Source: an uncultured Clostridia bacterium (GTDB lineage: Bacteria > Bacillota > Clostridia > TANB77 > CAG-508). Taken from it: a stretch of 15,125 nucleotides of DNA. The stretch is from positions 1 through 15,125 of the forward strand of contig CANRFS010000020.1 of assembly GCA_947629965.1 (NCBI GenBank), written 5' to 3'. This document shows positions 1-7,777 of the stretch, in pieces; within the stretch, counting starts at the first letter, position 1, and every line of letters starts with the position of its first letter. The position numbers and the translations under genes are program-made. The notes beneath the pieces were generated by a model, which ran no database searches, was not told the DNA's origin, and saw only the letters and a program-made list of their open reading frames with translations.

Positions 1-2
1 AA

Positions 3-917
3 GTTTTCAAAAAATTATCTTTATTATTTTTATTATCTTTATTTGCTTTAATTGCAATTCCAATTTGTTCTCATGCAACAAATACTTCTGTAGATGATGA
101 GTCTTCTTTAGTTGATGCAATTAAGAATGCAAGTAATAATGATACTATTTCTTTATCAACTAATATAGTATTAAAAGCTCCAATTGATATAGCTGGCAAA
201 AATTTAACTATCAATGGTAATGGACATACTATATCTGCAAATACTGATGAATGGCAAGCAAGTGGAGAAAATAGTACTTTAATAACAGCAGGTAAAGGTA
301 CAAAATTAACTTTAAAAGATCTTACTTTAAGTAATAGCGTAAAATATGGTGTTCAAGCTTATAATGGTGGCCATGTTGTTTTAGACAATGTAGAAATTAA
401 AGATTGTGCTTATGGTGGAGTTTTAGCTAATGCTGGTACAGTTGAAGTTGTAAACTTACATTTAGGTCACAATGGTAGAGAAGGTACTAATAATGGTATA
501 GAAATTGCTAGAGGAACAAGTCTTGCTGATGGAGATACAGATCCAGTATTAATAATGAATGGTAGTCTATCATCTACTGAAAAGAATAATGTAGTTTATA
601 TTGATACAAACGATCCTGTAGGAGAATTTGAAATAGTAAATACAGAAAATAGTACTAACAAAGTATTTATAAATGATAATAAATTAGTTATTGCAGATAA
701 AAATAACACCATTATATATCAAGGTAATGATATTGGTGATGTTGCTGTTGAAGGTGAAGAATATAAAGAAACTGTTCCTGAAAAAGTGCCTGAACAGCCT
801 AAAAAGGATGGAACACCAAAAACAGGTTCAAGTAATTTATTAGAAATCTCTGCTATTGCTATAGCTATTTCAAGTATGGCAATACTAATATTCAAAAGAA
901 AAGATTTAAGTTGCTAA
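3..917 (+). CDS. Secreted, probably sortase-anchored surface protein with a beta-helix-like body (5' partial)
   Basis: The frame is open from the left window edge to the TAA at 915-917, giving 304 visible residues; the start codon lies outside the window. The first visible residues (VFKKLSLLFLLSLFALIAI...) form a signal-peptide core, with likely cleavage after CSHA. The body is rich in Asn, Thr, Gly and Val, with short repeated strands (for example LTINGNGHTI, LTLKDLTLSNSV, VVLDNVEIKD). This resembles right-handed parallel beta-helix (pectate-lyase-like) adhesins or enzymes. A Pro/Glu/Lys-rich spacer (PEKVPEQPKKDG) precedes a TPKTG motif at 813-827, a hydrophobic span and a KRK tail, the layout of a sortase cell-wall sorting signal. 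It should be exported and attached to peptidoglycan. No catalytic residues can be assigned, so enzyme versus adhesin is open. It converges on rimO across a shared terminator. An ATG at 555 is internal, not the start. Confidence 0.8.
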   Translation, partial: VFKKLSLLFLLSLFALIAIPICSHATNTSVDDESSLVDAIKNASNNDTISLSTNIVLKAPIDIAGKNLTINGNGHTISANTDEWQASGENSTLITAGKGTKLTLKDLTLSNSVKYGVQAYNGGHVVLDNVEIKDCAYGGVLANAGTVEVVNLHLGHNGREGTNNGIEIARGTSLADGDTDPVLIMNGSLSSTEKNNVVYIDTNDPVGEFEIVNTENSTNKVFINDNKLVIADKNNTIIYQGNDIGDVAVEGEEYKETVPEKVPEQPKKDGTPKTGSSNLLEISAIAIAISSMAILIFKRKDLSC

Positions 918-921
918 TATA

Positions 922-949
922 ACAAAAAGAGGATTTTTCCTCTTTTTGT
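922..949. terminator. Bidirectional intrinsic terminator between the surface protein gene and rimO
   Basis: A 12-bp perfect stem (922-933 with 938-949) encloses a 4-base loop. The arms are A-rich and T-rich (ACAAAAAGAGGA and its complement), so either strand gives a hairpin with U-rich 3' sequence. It sits just after the surface-protein stop and about 50 bases past the frame-corrected end of rimO, so it can serve both convergent genes. Confidence 0.75.
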
Positions 950-996
950 ATTATCTTCCATTTTATATCTGGCTTAAAAAATATACTTATATTTTA

Positions 997-2311
997 TTAA
1001 TCACATATTTTTGCGATTAAATCATAATCTTGCATGCCGTGTTATTTTACACTTTACAAATTTACCTAGTAAATTGTCTTTTGTATTTTTAATTATTACA
1101 TTACCGTCTGTTTCTGGTATGTCCATATATGTTCTTCCTATATAAAATTTTCTATCAAATGTTACATTTTCTATTAATACATTATATGAATTTCCTATAC
1201 AAGATATAAGATTTTGACTTGAAACTTGCTTTGCTACGCTCATTATTTGATTATATCTTTTCTTTTTAGTATTATGATGTATTTGATTCTTTAACTTCGC
1301 TGCTGGAGTTCCGTCCTCTTTTGAATATGTAAAAACTCCAAGTTTTCCAAAATATCCTTTTTTAACAAAATTGTATAATTTAGTAAAGTCTTCTTCTGTT
1401 TCTCCAGGAAATCCTACAATTAGTGAAGTTCTTAATATTACATCTGGAATTTCTTTTTTTATTTTTATAATTAAATCTTCTATTTGTTTACCCGTACTTC
1501 TTCTATTCATTACTTTTAATACCTTATCTGATATGTGTTGCACAGGTATATCAAAGTAATTACATATCTTATCATTTTGTTTTACAGTTTCTATTAATTC
1601 ATCTGTTATAGCTTCTGGATAAGCATATAAAAATCTAATCCATTCAAAGCCATCTATTTTGCAAAGCTCTTTTAATAAATCACTTAATCTTGATTTACCA
1701 TATAAATCCTCTCCATACCTAGTTGTATCTTGAGCAATTACTATTAATTCTTTTATACCCATTTTGCTTAATTTTTTTGCTTCTTCTAAAATATCCTCCA
1801 TTGGTCTTGATACATAAGGACCTCTAATATATGGTATAGCACAATATGTGCATCTGTTACTACATCCTTCTGCAATTTTTAAATATGCAGTCTTATCTCC
1901 CGTACTAATTACTCTATCCATATAGTTCAATTCATTACAAACATTGCTTTCTTGATTAGTATGTATTAGCTTACAAATCTTGTCCCAAAAGTTTGCATAT
2001 TCATCTATTGATATAAATAAATCTACTTCTGGAATAGCTTTTTTTAACTCTTTACCATATCTTTGAACTAAACATCCCATTACTACTAAATATTTACATT
2101 TGCCTGTTTTTTTGTATTCTGCCATTTCTAATATAGTATTAATTGCTTCTTCCTTTGCAGATTCAATAAATCCACATGTATTAATTACTATTATTTCTGA
2201 TTTTTCTACATCATTAATTATTTCAAAATTATTGTTTTTGAATAATCCTATTGCCATTTCTGTATCTACCAAGTTTTTAGAACATCCTAATGATACAAAT
2301 CCTACTTTCAT
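997..2311 (-). CDS. rimO: Ribosomal protein uS12 methylthiotransferase RimO, completed by a +1 shift at CGG
   Basis: RimO is a radical-SAM enzyme that adds a methylthio group to the conserved aspartate of ribosomal protein S12. The N-terminal methylthiotransferase domain begins MKVGFVSLGCSKNLVDTE and has cysteines at residues 10, 46 and 80 for the auxiliary cluster. The radical-SAM triad is C150, C154 and C157 (CSNRCTYC), and a TRAM domain ends the protein. SLGCSKN identifies RimO rather than MiaB. In the plain frame the protein ends KITRHARL at 1022, which loses the TRAM end. Skipping the C of the CGG codon at 1037-1039 gives KIT-GMQDYDLIAKICD and a stop at 997-999, for 437 residues, a normal RimO length and ending. 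The upstream GAGGG supports the ATG at 2311. A hairpin lies between rne and this gene, so expression needs readthrough or a promoter inside rne. Confidence 0.9.
1036..1039 (-). other. Proposed +1 recoding site CGGC in rimO
   Basis: In the upstream frame the codons are ATA ACA CGG. The family sequence resumes as GGC ATG CAA (Gly-Met-Gln), one base further on. The site lies 13 codons before the corrected stop. There is no homopolymer run and no Shine-Dalgarno-like stimulator just upstream. Confidence 0.75.
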
Positions 2312-2342
2312 ATTTTCCCTCTTTCTTGTTTCAATTCGTCAA

Positions 2343-2366
2343 AAAAAGGGACAAAACTCCCTTTTT
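2343..2366 (-). terminator. Intrinsic terminator after the RNase E/G gene
   Basis: A 9-bp stem (AAAAAGGGA, 2343-2351, with 2358-2366) has a 6-base loop. On the minus strand it is followed by a T-run (complement of 2341-2347). It starts about ten bases past the RNase stop and lies before the rimO start at 2311. It probably reduces rather than abolishes rimO transcription. Confidence 0.65.
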
Positions 2367-2375
2367 ACGAAAATA

Positions 2376-3575
2376 TTAAAAATCTTCATTGTTACACATA
2401 TTTTTTCTTGTCATTTCTAATAAATTTAATTTAGTAAATCCTAGTATTTGTGATTTTGTTCTATCTGCTTTTAGTTCTTGTGTTAAAAGCTCAATAATCT
2501 TATTTTTATTTTCATCCTCATACATATCTATATAGTCTATTATTATTATACCGCCAATGTCTCTTAGTCTTAATTGCCTTGCTATTTCAATTGTTGCCTC
2601 TTTATTTACTTTAAAAACAGTTTGTTCAAGATTTTTATTTCCTACATATTTTCCTGTGTTTACATCAATTGCTGTTAATGCCTCTGTTTTATCTATTGTT
2701 ATAAATCCTCCGCATCTAAGCCAGATTTTCCTATTTTCTAACTTTTGTAATTGTTCTTCCAACGAATACATATTTAAAAGATTTTCGTTTTCTTTTAATT
2801 CTAACTTTATTTTTTCTAACATATTCATACTTTTTAACATGTCGCTTACATCTTTATACGTTTTTACATCATTAACTATTACTTTATTTAAATTTCTATC
2901 TATTACATCAATTAAAGTTCTTCTAAGTAATGCTTTATTATCATATATTAATTTTGGTCCATTTAATTTATATTCTTCAAATTCCTTTTTAATGTTTTTC
3001 CATTTTTTAATTAATTCTTCTAAATCTTTTTTTATAGTTTCTTTATCTATACCTATACTTGAGGTTCTTACTATTGCGCCTGTTCCCTCTGGTATTATTT
3101 CTTCAACTATTGTTTTCAATCTTTCTTTTTCTTTTTCATCCTCTATTTTTTGTGATACCGTTACAAAGTTACTGTTAGGCATAAAAACTGTAAATCTTCC
3201 AGGTAGATTAATATGTGTTGAAACTCTTGCTCCTTTTTTTTCTGTTCCATCCCTTTTAACTTGTACTAATATTTTCATATCCTGTTTTACTATTTCGTTT
3301 ATTTTGCAATTTGGAAGTTTATATTCTTCATCACATTTTGTCTCATCTTGTTTTGGTAATAGATCTTTTAAACGTATAAATGTATTTCTTTTATCTCCAA
3401 TGTCTATAAATGCAGACTGCATACCTGCAAGCACATTTTCTACTTTTCCACAATAAATATTTCCTTCTAGTCTTTGTCTATTATAATGTTCTTCATGTTT
3501 TTCTATTAATATTCCATTTTCTACTAACATGATGCTCTTTTTATTTGGTTCTTTGTTTATTATAATTTCTAGCAT
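2376..3575 (-). CDS. Ribonuclease E/G family endoribonuclease, short form
   Basis: This is a single-strand-specific endoribonuclease of the RNase E/G family, acting in mRNA decay and rRNA/tRNA processing in the cytoplasm. An S1 RNA-binding domain lies at about residues 35-125 (GNIYCGKVENVLAGMQSAFIDIG), followed by a 5'-sensor-like region (residues about 130-175, GTGAIVRTSS). The DNase-I-like catalytic region holds the two metal-binding aspartates, D304 in LTAIDVNTG and D347 in IIIIDYIDM, matching D303 and D346 of E. coli RNase E. The protein stops at 399 residues, right after EMTRKN. The CPxC zinc-link and small C-terminal domain found in most family members are missing. A terminator follows at once, so the end looks genuine rather than a frameshift. 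It follows pth by 17 bases, and GGGAG precedes the ATG. Confidence 0.88.
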   Translation of the reverse strand: MLEIIINKEPNKKSIMLVENGILIEKHEEHYNRQRLEGNIYCGKVENVLAGMQSAFIDIGDKRNTFIRLKDLLPKQDETKCDEEYKLPNCKINEIVKQDMKILVQVKRDGTEKKGARVSTHINLPGRFTVFMPNSNFVTVSQKIEDEKEKERLKTIVEEIIPEGTGAIVRTSSIGIDKETIKKDLEELIKKWKNIKKEFEEYKLNGPKLIYDNKALLRRTLIDVIDRNLNKVIVNDVKTYKDVSDMLKSMNMLEKIKLELKENENLLNMYSLEEQLQKLENRKIWLRCGGFITIDKTEALTAIDVNTGKYVGNKNLEQTVFKVNKEATIEIARQLRLRDIGGIIIIDYIDMYEDENKNKIIELLTQELKADRTKSQILGFTKLNLLEMTRKNMCNNEDF

Positions 3576-3592
3576 TGATATCTCCCTTGCCT

Positions 3593-4150
3593 TTAATTAA
3601 ATTTATTCATTGCTTTATCAATTCCATTTTCTAGAATTTCTAATATGCTATCTTTTGCTTTTTTTATGCTATTATCTAGTATTTCTCTTTCTCTTTTTGG
3701 AATTGGTTCTAATACATAATTTATAATATCGTCTTTATATTTTGGTGATCCTATTCCTACACGTATTCTTATAAATTCTTCCGTATTTAAATTTTCTACA
3801 ACAGATTTCATACCATTGTGTGTTCCCGCGCTTCCTTTTGCTTTTAGTCTTATTGTTCCTTGATTTAAATCCATATCATCATAAGTAACTATTATATTTT
3901 TGTTAGATATTTTATAAAATTTTTTAAATTTTGCAATACTTTCTCCACTTGCATTCATAAAAGTTTGTGGTTTTACAAGTATTACTTTTTTCCCATTAAT
4001 TTCTCCCATGCCATAATAAGCATCAAATTTAGATTTTGATACTTTTATATTAGACTCTTTGGATAATTCGTTTATTACATCAAATCCCATATTGTGCCTT
4101 GTGTTTGAATACTGTGGTTCGGGATTTCCAAGTCCTACTATTAAATACAT
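3593..4150 (-). CDS. pth: Peptidyl-tRNA hydrolase
   Basis: Pth cleaves the ester bond of peptidyl-tRNAs that drop off ribosomes, recycling tRNA. The 185 residues are a normal length. Hallmarks are VGLGNP at the start, the catalytic histidine H19 in TRHNMG, TFMNASGE (M65, N66), the YDDMDL aspartates (about 91-94) and GSAGTHNGMKS with N112. All known active-site positions are present. The ATG follows the glycosyltransferase stop directly (TAAATG), with its ribosome binding site (GAGGAG) inside the end of that gene, so the two are probably translationally coupled. Drop-off recycling may be especially useful in a cell that stalls at CGG, but that link is speculative. Confidence 0.96.
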   Translation of the reverse strand: MYLIVGLGNPEPQYSNTRHNMGFDVINELSKESNIKVSKSKFDAYYGMGEINGKKVILVKPQTFMNASGESIAKFKKFYKISNKNIIVTYDDMDLNQGTIRLKAKGSAGTHNGMKSVVENLNTEEFIRIRVGIGSPKYKDDIINYVLEPIPKREREILDNSIKKAKDSILEILENGIDKAMNKFN

Positions 4151-5002
4151 TTATAACTCCTCAAATTTATAATCCCTTTTTGGTAAAGCTGGTGTAATTG
4201 ATTTTTCTTCCATAGCTTTAATAATTAATTTTACTTTTGGTAAGATATTGTTTGTTTCATTTTTTATAAAACTTAGTAAGTATGGTCTTAATTCTTTTGG
4301 TGTTATATCATACAAATCTATTAACTCAGCTACAACTCTATACATATCTGAACATCTTTTAATATTAGGTGTAGTCATTATACTTCCTTTTCTATTCCTA
4401 TAATATTTAAAAATTGGAAAATCACCATATTCTATTTTTTGGGCTAAAATTGTTGCTTTTATAGAATAAATCATATCTTCATAATATATACCATTTTTAA
4501 ATTTTATATTATTTTCCATTAAGTATTTTCTTCTCCAACACTTACTCGGAACAGAAAAATTTGTATCACAAGATATTCTTGCTTCTTTTGTAGAATTTTC
4601 TTTTGTAGAAATTCTTAATTTTCCAGAGCCTCCTACATCTTGAAATCCTAAAAATACTATATCATATTCCTCTTCCCCTATTAATTTATCTATTTTTTTA
4701 AGCACATATTTATCATACATTGTGTCATCTCCATCTAAATGTATGATATATTTACCTTTTGCATTTTTAATTCCTATATTTCTTACTGCACCTAATCCCA
4801 TATTCTTTTTATTATTAATAATTTTAATGTTTTTATATTGCCTTATTTTTTCTAATGTATTATCTGTCGAACAATCATTAATAACTATTAATTCATAATC
4901 AGTAAAATCTTGGTTTAATACACTATTAATTGCTCTTTGTATATAATCTTCTATATTATAAGCACTTATAATTACACTAAATTTTGGATATTTATTTTTC
5001 AT
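4151..5002 (-). CDS. Family 2 (GT-A) glycosyltransferase
   Basis: This is an inverting, nucleotide-sugar-dependent glycosyltransferase of the GT2 family, probably making a cell-surface polysaccharide or glycoconjugate; donor and acceptor cannot be told. The N-terminal GT-A fold shows FSVIISAYNIEDYI (residues 8-21), the sugar-nucleotide motif INDCSTDNT (41-49), the GLGAVRNIGI helix (69-78) and a metal-binding DGDD at 90-93. A YEDM motif (about residue 174) is the likely catalytic-base region. No transmembrane segment is visible, so it probably acts on the inner membrane face or in the cytoplasm. It is the first gene of the run with pth, rne and rimO and has its own promoter at 5062-5090. An AAAGG precedes the ATG. 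Confidence 0.87.
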   Translation of the reverse strand: MKNKYPKFSVIISAYNIEDYIQRAINSVLNQDFTDYELIVINDCSTDNTLEKIRQYKNIKIINNKKNMGLGAVRNIGIKNAKGKYIIHLDGDDTMYDKYVLKKIDKLIGEEEYDIVFLGFQDVGGSGKLRISTKENSTKEARISCDTNFSVPSKCWRRKYLMENNIKFKNGIYYEDMIYSIKATILAQKIEYGDFPIFKYYRNRKGSIMTTPNIKRCSDMYRVVAELIDLYDITPKELRPYLLSFIKNETNNILPKVKLIIKAMEEKSITPALPKRDYKFEEL

Positions 5003-5270
5003 ATTAATACCTTTTCTTTATATATTTTATTTATTAATTTTGCTAACATTTACGCTTGATTATTATACCATATTTATTTATTTTTAGCAACATTGCATTA
5101 TTTTAATGATTATCACAATGAGAGGACTATAGTTCTCTTTTTTCTCATTTTATCCAAAGAAAAAATACTTAGACGTTTTTTTGTTCTTGTTGTTTCAGAG
5201 TTTGTGTCTAAAAGGAGCAAATCTCAAATTCTAATTACAATTATAGCATTTTATATAATAGAATTTTCAT
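5003..5270 (-). other. Gene-free stretch with promoter and hairpin signals; possible small RNA
   Basis: No convincing protein gene is seen. Besides the promoter at 5062-5090, an extended -10 (TGCTATAAT, 5240-5248, minus strand) lacks a good -35. About 30 bases downstream an inverted pair TTAGAC/GTCTAA (5206-5211 with 5169-5174) is followed by TATTTTTTC, so a minus-strand transcript from about 5233 to 5160 could form and terminate. It would carry CUCCUUUU, complementary to a ribosome binding site. A short palindrome (5121-5138) followed by Ts reads as a weak plus-strand terminator with no obvious gene before it. All of this is inference from base patterns. Confidence 0.35.
5062..5090 (-). promoter_or_regulatory. 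Sigma-A-type promoter for the glycosyltransferase-pth-rne run
   Basis: On the minus strand TTGCTA (5085-5090) is followed after 17 bases by a perfect TATAAT (5062-5067), preceded by an extended -10 TGG. The start would be near 5054, about 50 bases before the glycosyltransferase ATG. Confidence 0.75.
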
Positions 5271-5369
5271 AATAAATAAAAAAATCTGCGAATTGAAATG
5301 GATTCACATTATTAAACAAAAAATTTAACAAGGAGGGTTCATTTCAATTCGTAGATTTTTTTATTTATT
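5271..5369 (-). terminator. Long inverted-repeat terminator after divIVA with an anti-Shine-Dalgarno loop
   Basis: Two 30-base arms (5271-5300 and 5340-5369) are complementary at every position except one G-U pair. They enclose a 39-base loop and overlap the divIVA stop codon. On the minus strand the second arm ends in a T-rich run (GATTTTTTTATTTATT), a strong intrinsic terminator. The loop, read on the minus strand, contains CCCTCCTT, the complement of a full Shine-Dalgarno sequence. Confidence 0.75.
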
Positions 5370-5820
5370 AATCATCTTTATTAACATCTTTTAAAAGTTC
5401 TAATTGAGAAATTAATAGTGATTCCATTTTTGCTTTATATACATCAAATTCTTTCTTTAGGTCATCTAATTCTTTTTCTTTTAATGTTATTTGAGTATTT
5501 AATTCTTCAATAGAATTTTTTGCTTGATATCCAGCCTCTTTTATTATTTGCTCAGCTTGTTGCTTTGCTACAGTTGTTATATCATCTGCCGTTTTTTGTG
5601 CCATAACCAAGGTGTTTTGAAGTGTACTTTCTATGTTTCTATATTTTACTACATCATTATCTAATTCTGCTCTTTTTTCTTTTAATTCGGCATTTTCTTT
5701 ATATAGTTTTTCGTATTCTGATGTTAACTCATCTAGAAAATCATCTACCTCATTTACATTATATCCATTCATCATTTGTTTTCCAAATCTTTTATTTTCT
5801 ATATCTAATGGTGTTAACAT
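5368..5820 (-). CDS. divIVA: DivIVA-domain cell division/polarity protein
   Basis: DivIVA binds negatively curved membrane at septa and poles and recruits division or growth factors. The N-terminal membrane-binding domain is typical: MLTPLDIENKRFGKQMMNGYN, then NEVDDFLDEL (residues about 1-40). A long Glu/Lys/Gln-rich coiled coil follows from about residue 35 to 140, probably for oligomerisation. The 150 residues are on the short side but normal for clostridial members. The ATG is preceded by AAGGAGG. It lies 61 bases after sepF, a usual pairing, and shares the sepF promoter; a weak hairpin between them may lower its level relative to sepF. Confidence 0.93.
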   Translation of the reverse strand: MLTPLDIENKRFGKQMMNGYNVNEVDDFLDELTSEYEKLYKENAELKEKRAELDNDVVKYRNIESTLQNTLVMAQKTADDITTVAKQQAEQIIKEAGYQAKNSIEELNTQITLKEKELDDLKKEFDVYKAKMESLLISQLELLKDVNKDD

Positions 5821-5843
5821 ATTATATCCTCCTTATTACAAAA

Positions 5844-5861
5844 GGGCATATTTGCATGCCC
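5844..5861 (-). terminator. Weak hairpin between sepF and divIVA
   Basis: The inverted pair GGGCAT/ATGCCC (5844-5849, 5856-5861) has a 6-base loop and is followed on the minus strand by TTTTGT. The stem is short and the T-run brief, so it is more likely a partial terminator or a processing hairpin than a full stop. Confidence 0.35.
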
Positions 5862-5881
5862 CCTCTTTTCTTTTTATACTG

Positions 5882-6373
5882 TTAGTTGTTTTTTAGCCAA
5901 GAAACTGAAAGTTTACTTTTTATTTCTTCTCTAGCTAAATCACTTGCTATTTCATAATTTACTGGTGCTATTAAAAATATTGCATTTGATACTTTTTGAA
6001 TATGTCCGTCTAAAGCATGAACTGCTCCGCTTATAAAATCAACTATTCTTCTTGCAATATCTTTGTTTACATACTCAAGATTTACAATTACTGATTTTCT
6101 TTCTTTTAAGTAATTACATATTTCTTCTGATTGTTCAAAAGTTGTTGGTTGTGTTATAACCATTCTAACTTGCTGTGTAGCAGGCATACTAACAACTTTT
6201 CCTTTATTTATTCTGCCGAAAAAACCTTTTTCTTCTGGTTCTTCTTCTGGTTCTGTTTCTTTATCATAATTATATGAGTATACATTTTCGTTTTCATTCT
6301 CTGCTACATCTTCATCATTATCTGATTCAATTCCTAAAAAATCATATACTTTATTCATAATTGCTCCTGCCAT
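5882..6373 (-). CDS. sepF: Cell division protein SepF
   Basis: SepF polymerises and tethers FtsZ to the membrane at the division site. The N-terminal amphipathic helix (MAGAIMNKVYDFLGIE) should bind membrane. A disordered acidic linker (about residues 17-50, rich in Glu, Asn and Asp) follows, and the compact SepF core runs from about residue 60 to 150 (VVSMPATQQVRMVITQP, SVIVNLEYVNKDIARRIVDF, SGAVHALDG, IFLIAPVNYEI). The 163-residue length is typical. AGGAGG lies 10 bases before the chosen ATG; a second in-frame ATG (residue 6) preceded by AGGAG would remove only five residues. It is the first gene behind the promoter at 6421-6449 and is followed by divIVA. Confidence 0.95.
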   Translation of the reverse strand: MAGAIMNKVYDFLGIESDNDEDVAENENENVYSYNYDKETEPEEEPEEKGFFGRINKGKVVSMPATQQVRMVITQPTTFEQSEEICNYLKERKSVIVNLEYVNKDIARRIVDFISGAVHALDGHIQKVSNAIFLIAPVNYEIASDLAREEIKSKLSVSWLKNN

Positions 6374-6420
6374 TTTATATAAACCTCCTAAAATTTCTCC
6401 TTCGTATTTTTACTAGTATT

Positions 6421-6449
6421 AGTATCTATCTTTTTTTATTTATTGTCAA
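6421..6449 (-). promoter_or_regulatory. Sigma-A-type promoter for sepF-divIVA
   Basis: On the minus strand a perfect TTGACA (6444-6449) is followed after 17 bases by GATACT (6421-6426). The start would be near 6414, leaving a leader of about 40 bases that contains the sepF AGGAGG. No terminator is seen after the upstream gene, so readthrough is also possible. Confidence 0.7.
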
Positions 6450-6505
6450 TAGTTTTTACACTTGTAATTGAATTTTAATCTTTCTGTAATATTTCTGTAA
6501 TACTT

Positions 6506-7763
6506 TTATTGGATATTTGGATTTACTAAAATTTCATCATATATAGAAATTTTTTTCATGCTGAGTATATCATTTGTGCTATATCCTAGACTTTTTAAAT
6601 AATCGTTATCATAAGTTCCTATAATGCAATAATTATCATTTTCTTTTAAAACTTCTATTAGTATTTTATCTTGATAACCGGCTCTGTTTCTTACAACATA
6701 GCTTAATCCATTATCATATGTAATTGCTGATTTTGGAACTTTTAATCCCTCATATCGCCACCAAATTACATCAAATGTTATTTTTCTATAATCTATTAAT
6801 TTTTCTACACATTCCCCTATTTTAAACACAATTAATACAGATTTATCATCTTGTTTTTGTATATGTGATATTGTGGCACTAACTTCATCTTGTGTAGATA
6901 ATCTTAATGTAACTCTTTGATTTATAGTCGCTTCTTTTGCTATATCTGAATCAAGTATTGTAGCTATATAACATTCATAATTGTTTATAACCTTACCTTT
7001 TTCATTGCTTGTTGTAACTATTTGTCCTGTTTCTAAATTTAACTCTTCTAGCGTAGCTTTATTTAAATTCTCAAAATTGTTTGGTGTTAAGGTATCTTCT
7101 AAATTATCAACTCTATATGACACAACTCCAGATATTGGAGCAACAACATATTCTGAATTTTGTTTTAAACTATTTTGATAGTTTTCTCTTTCTTTTATTA
7201 GTCCGTTAATATATGAGCCAGCTTGACTTAGCTCTCCTGATATTTTAGATTTTTTGGTTATATATGTATTTATATCTTTTTTATATTCAGATATTTCTTG
7301 AATATCATTTTTCGACTTAAGTCCGTCAATTTTGCTTTCTATTTGACTATCTATTGCTTTAACATCATTTGGAAGTATATCAGTTTTTCCAAGCAATGCT
7401 TCTTGTATTTTGTTGTTTAATTCTTCTATTTTAGTATTTATTTCCTCTTCATTACTAATTTGATATCTAAAAATCTGATCTCCTTTTGCTACTTTTTCTC
7501 CCTCTACTTTTATTCTTACAATTCCATTGTTATAATTTTTTCCTACTGCAACTTTCTCATCTCTTATTACATATCCGAACTGCACTTTCTTCATTATAAA
7601 TTATCCCATTTTCTATTACTACTATATCTGTTGGAACAACTATTAAATTTATAAATTTATATATTATATATACAAATAATATTATGGCTATTATAGGAAC
7701 TAATATTTTAGCTATATTCTTAATTTTTTTATTCTTTTCTTGTTTTTTCTTTTTTGTAGCCAT
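6506..7763 (-). CDS. HlyD-like membrane-anchored adaptor protein, joined by a +1 shift at CGG
   Basis: The first 62 residues (a Lys-rich cytoplasmic start, one membrane span at about 17-45, then IENGIIYNEESAV) sit in one frame and stop at 7557 if read plainly. The rest sits in the +1 frame and runs to 6506. Dropping the C of the CGG at 7575-7577 gives SAV-GYVIRDEKVAVGKNYN and one protein of 418 residues. That layout matches HlyD/membrane-fusion-protein relatives: membrane anchor, lipoyl-like half (GIVRIKVEGEKVAKGDQIF), coiled-coil hairpin (residues about 100-190), second lipoyl half (VVAPISGVVSYRVD) and beta-barrel. No ABC partner lies nearby, so its cargo is unknown. It starts 14 bases after the corrected end of miaA, with AAAGGA before the ATG. 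An ATG at 7594 opens the second frame but has no good ribosome binding site and would lack the membrane anchor. Confidence 0.82.
7574..7577 (-). other. Proposed +1 recoding site CGGA in the hlyD-like gene
   Basis: The upstream frame reads GCA GTT CGG ATA; the family-like sequence resumes as GGA TAT GTA (Gly-Tyr-Val). Unshifted translation stops six codons later and yields only a membrane anchor. Confidence 0.72.
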
Positions 7764-7777
7764 ATTTGTAATCCTTT

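Noticed and set aside
2329..2340. Shared string TTTCAATTCGT here and in the divIVA inverted repeat (5342-5352) as a dispersed repeat
   Set aside because: Only 11 bases match, with no shared structure around them; such matches are expected by chance in AT-rich DNA of this length.
2557..3456. Long plus-strand open frame opposite the RNase gene
   Set aside because: It is a shadow of the AT-rich coding strand (Phe/Ser/Leu-rich translation) and lacks a ribosome binding site. The minus-strand frame has clear family motifs. The same applies to the other plus-strand frames right of 1000.
5113..5148. Minus-strand micro-ORF of 11 residues (MRKKRTIVLSL) as a leader peptide
   Set aside because: There is no ribosome binding site, no run of regulatory codons, and it overlaps a palindrome. 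No support beyond an ATG and a stop.
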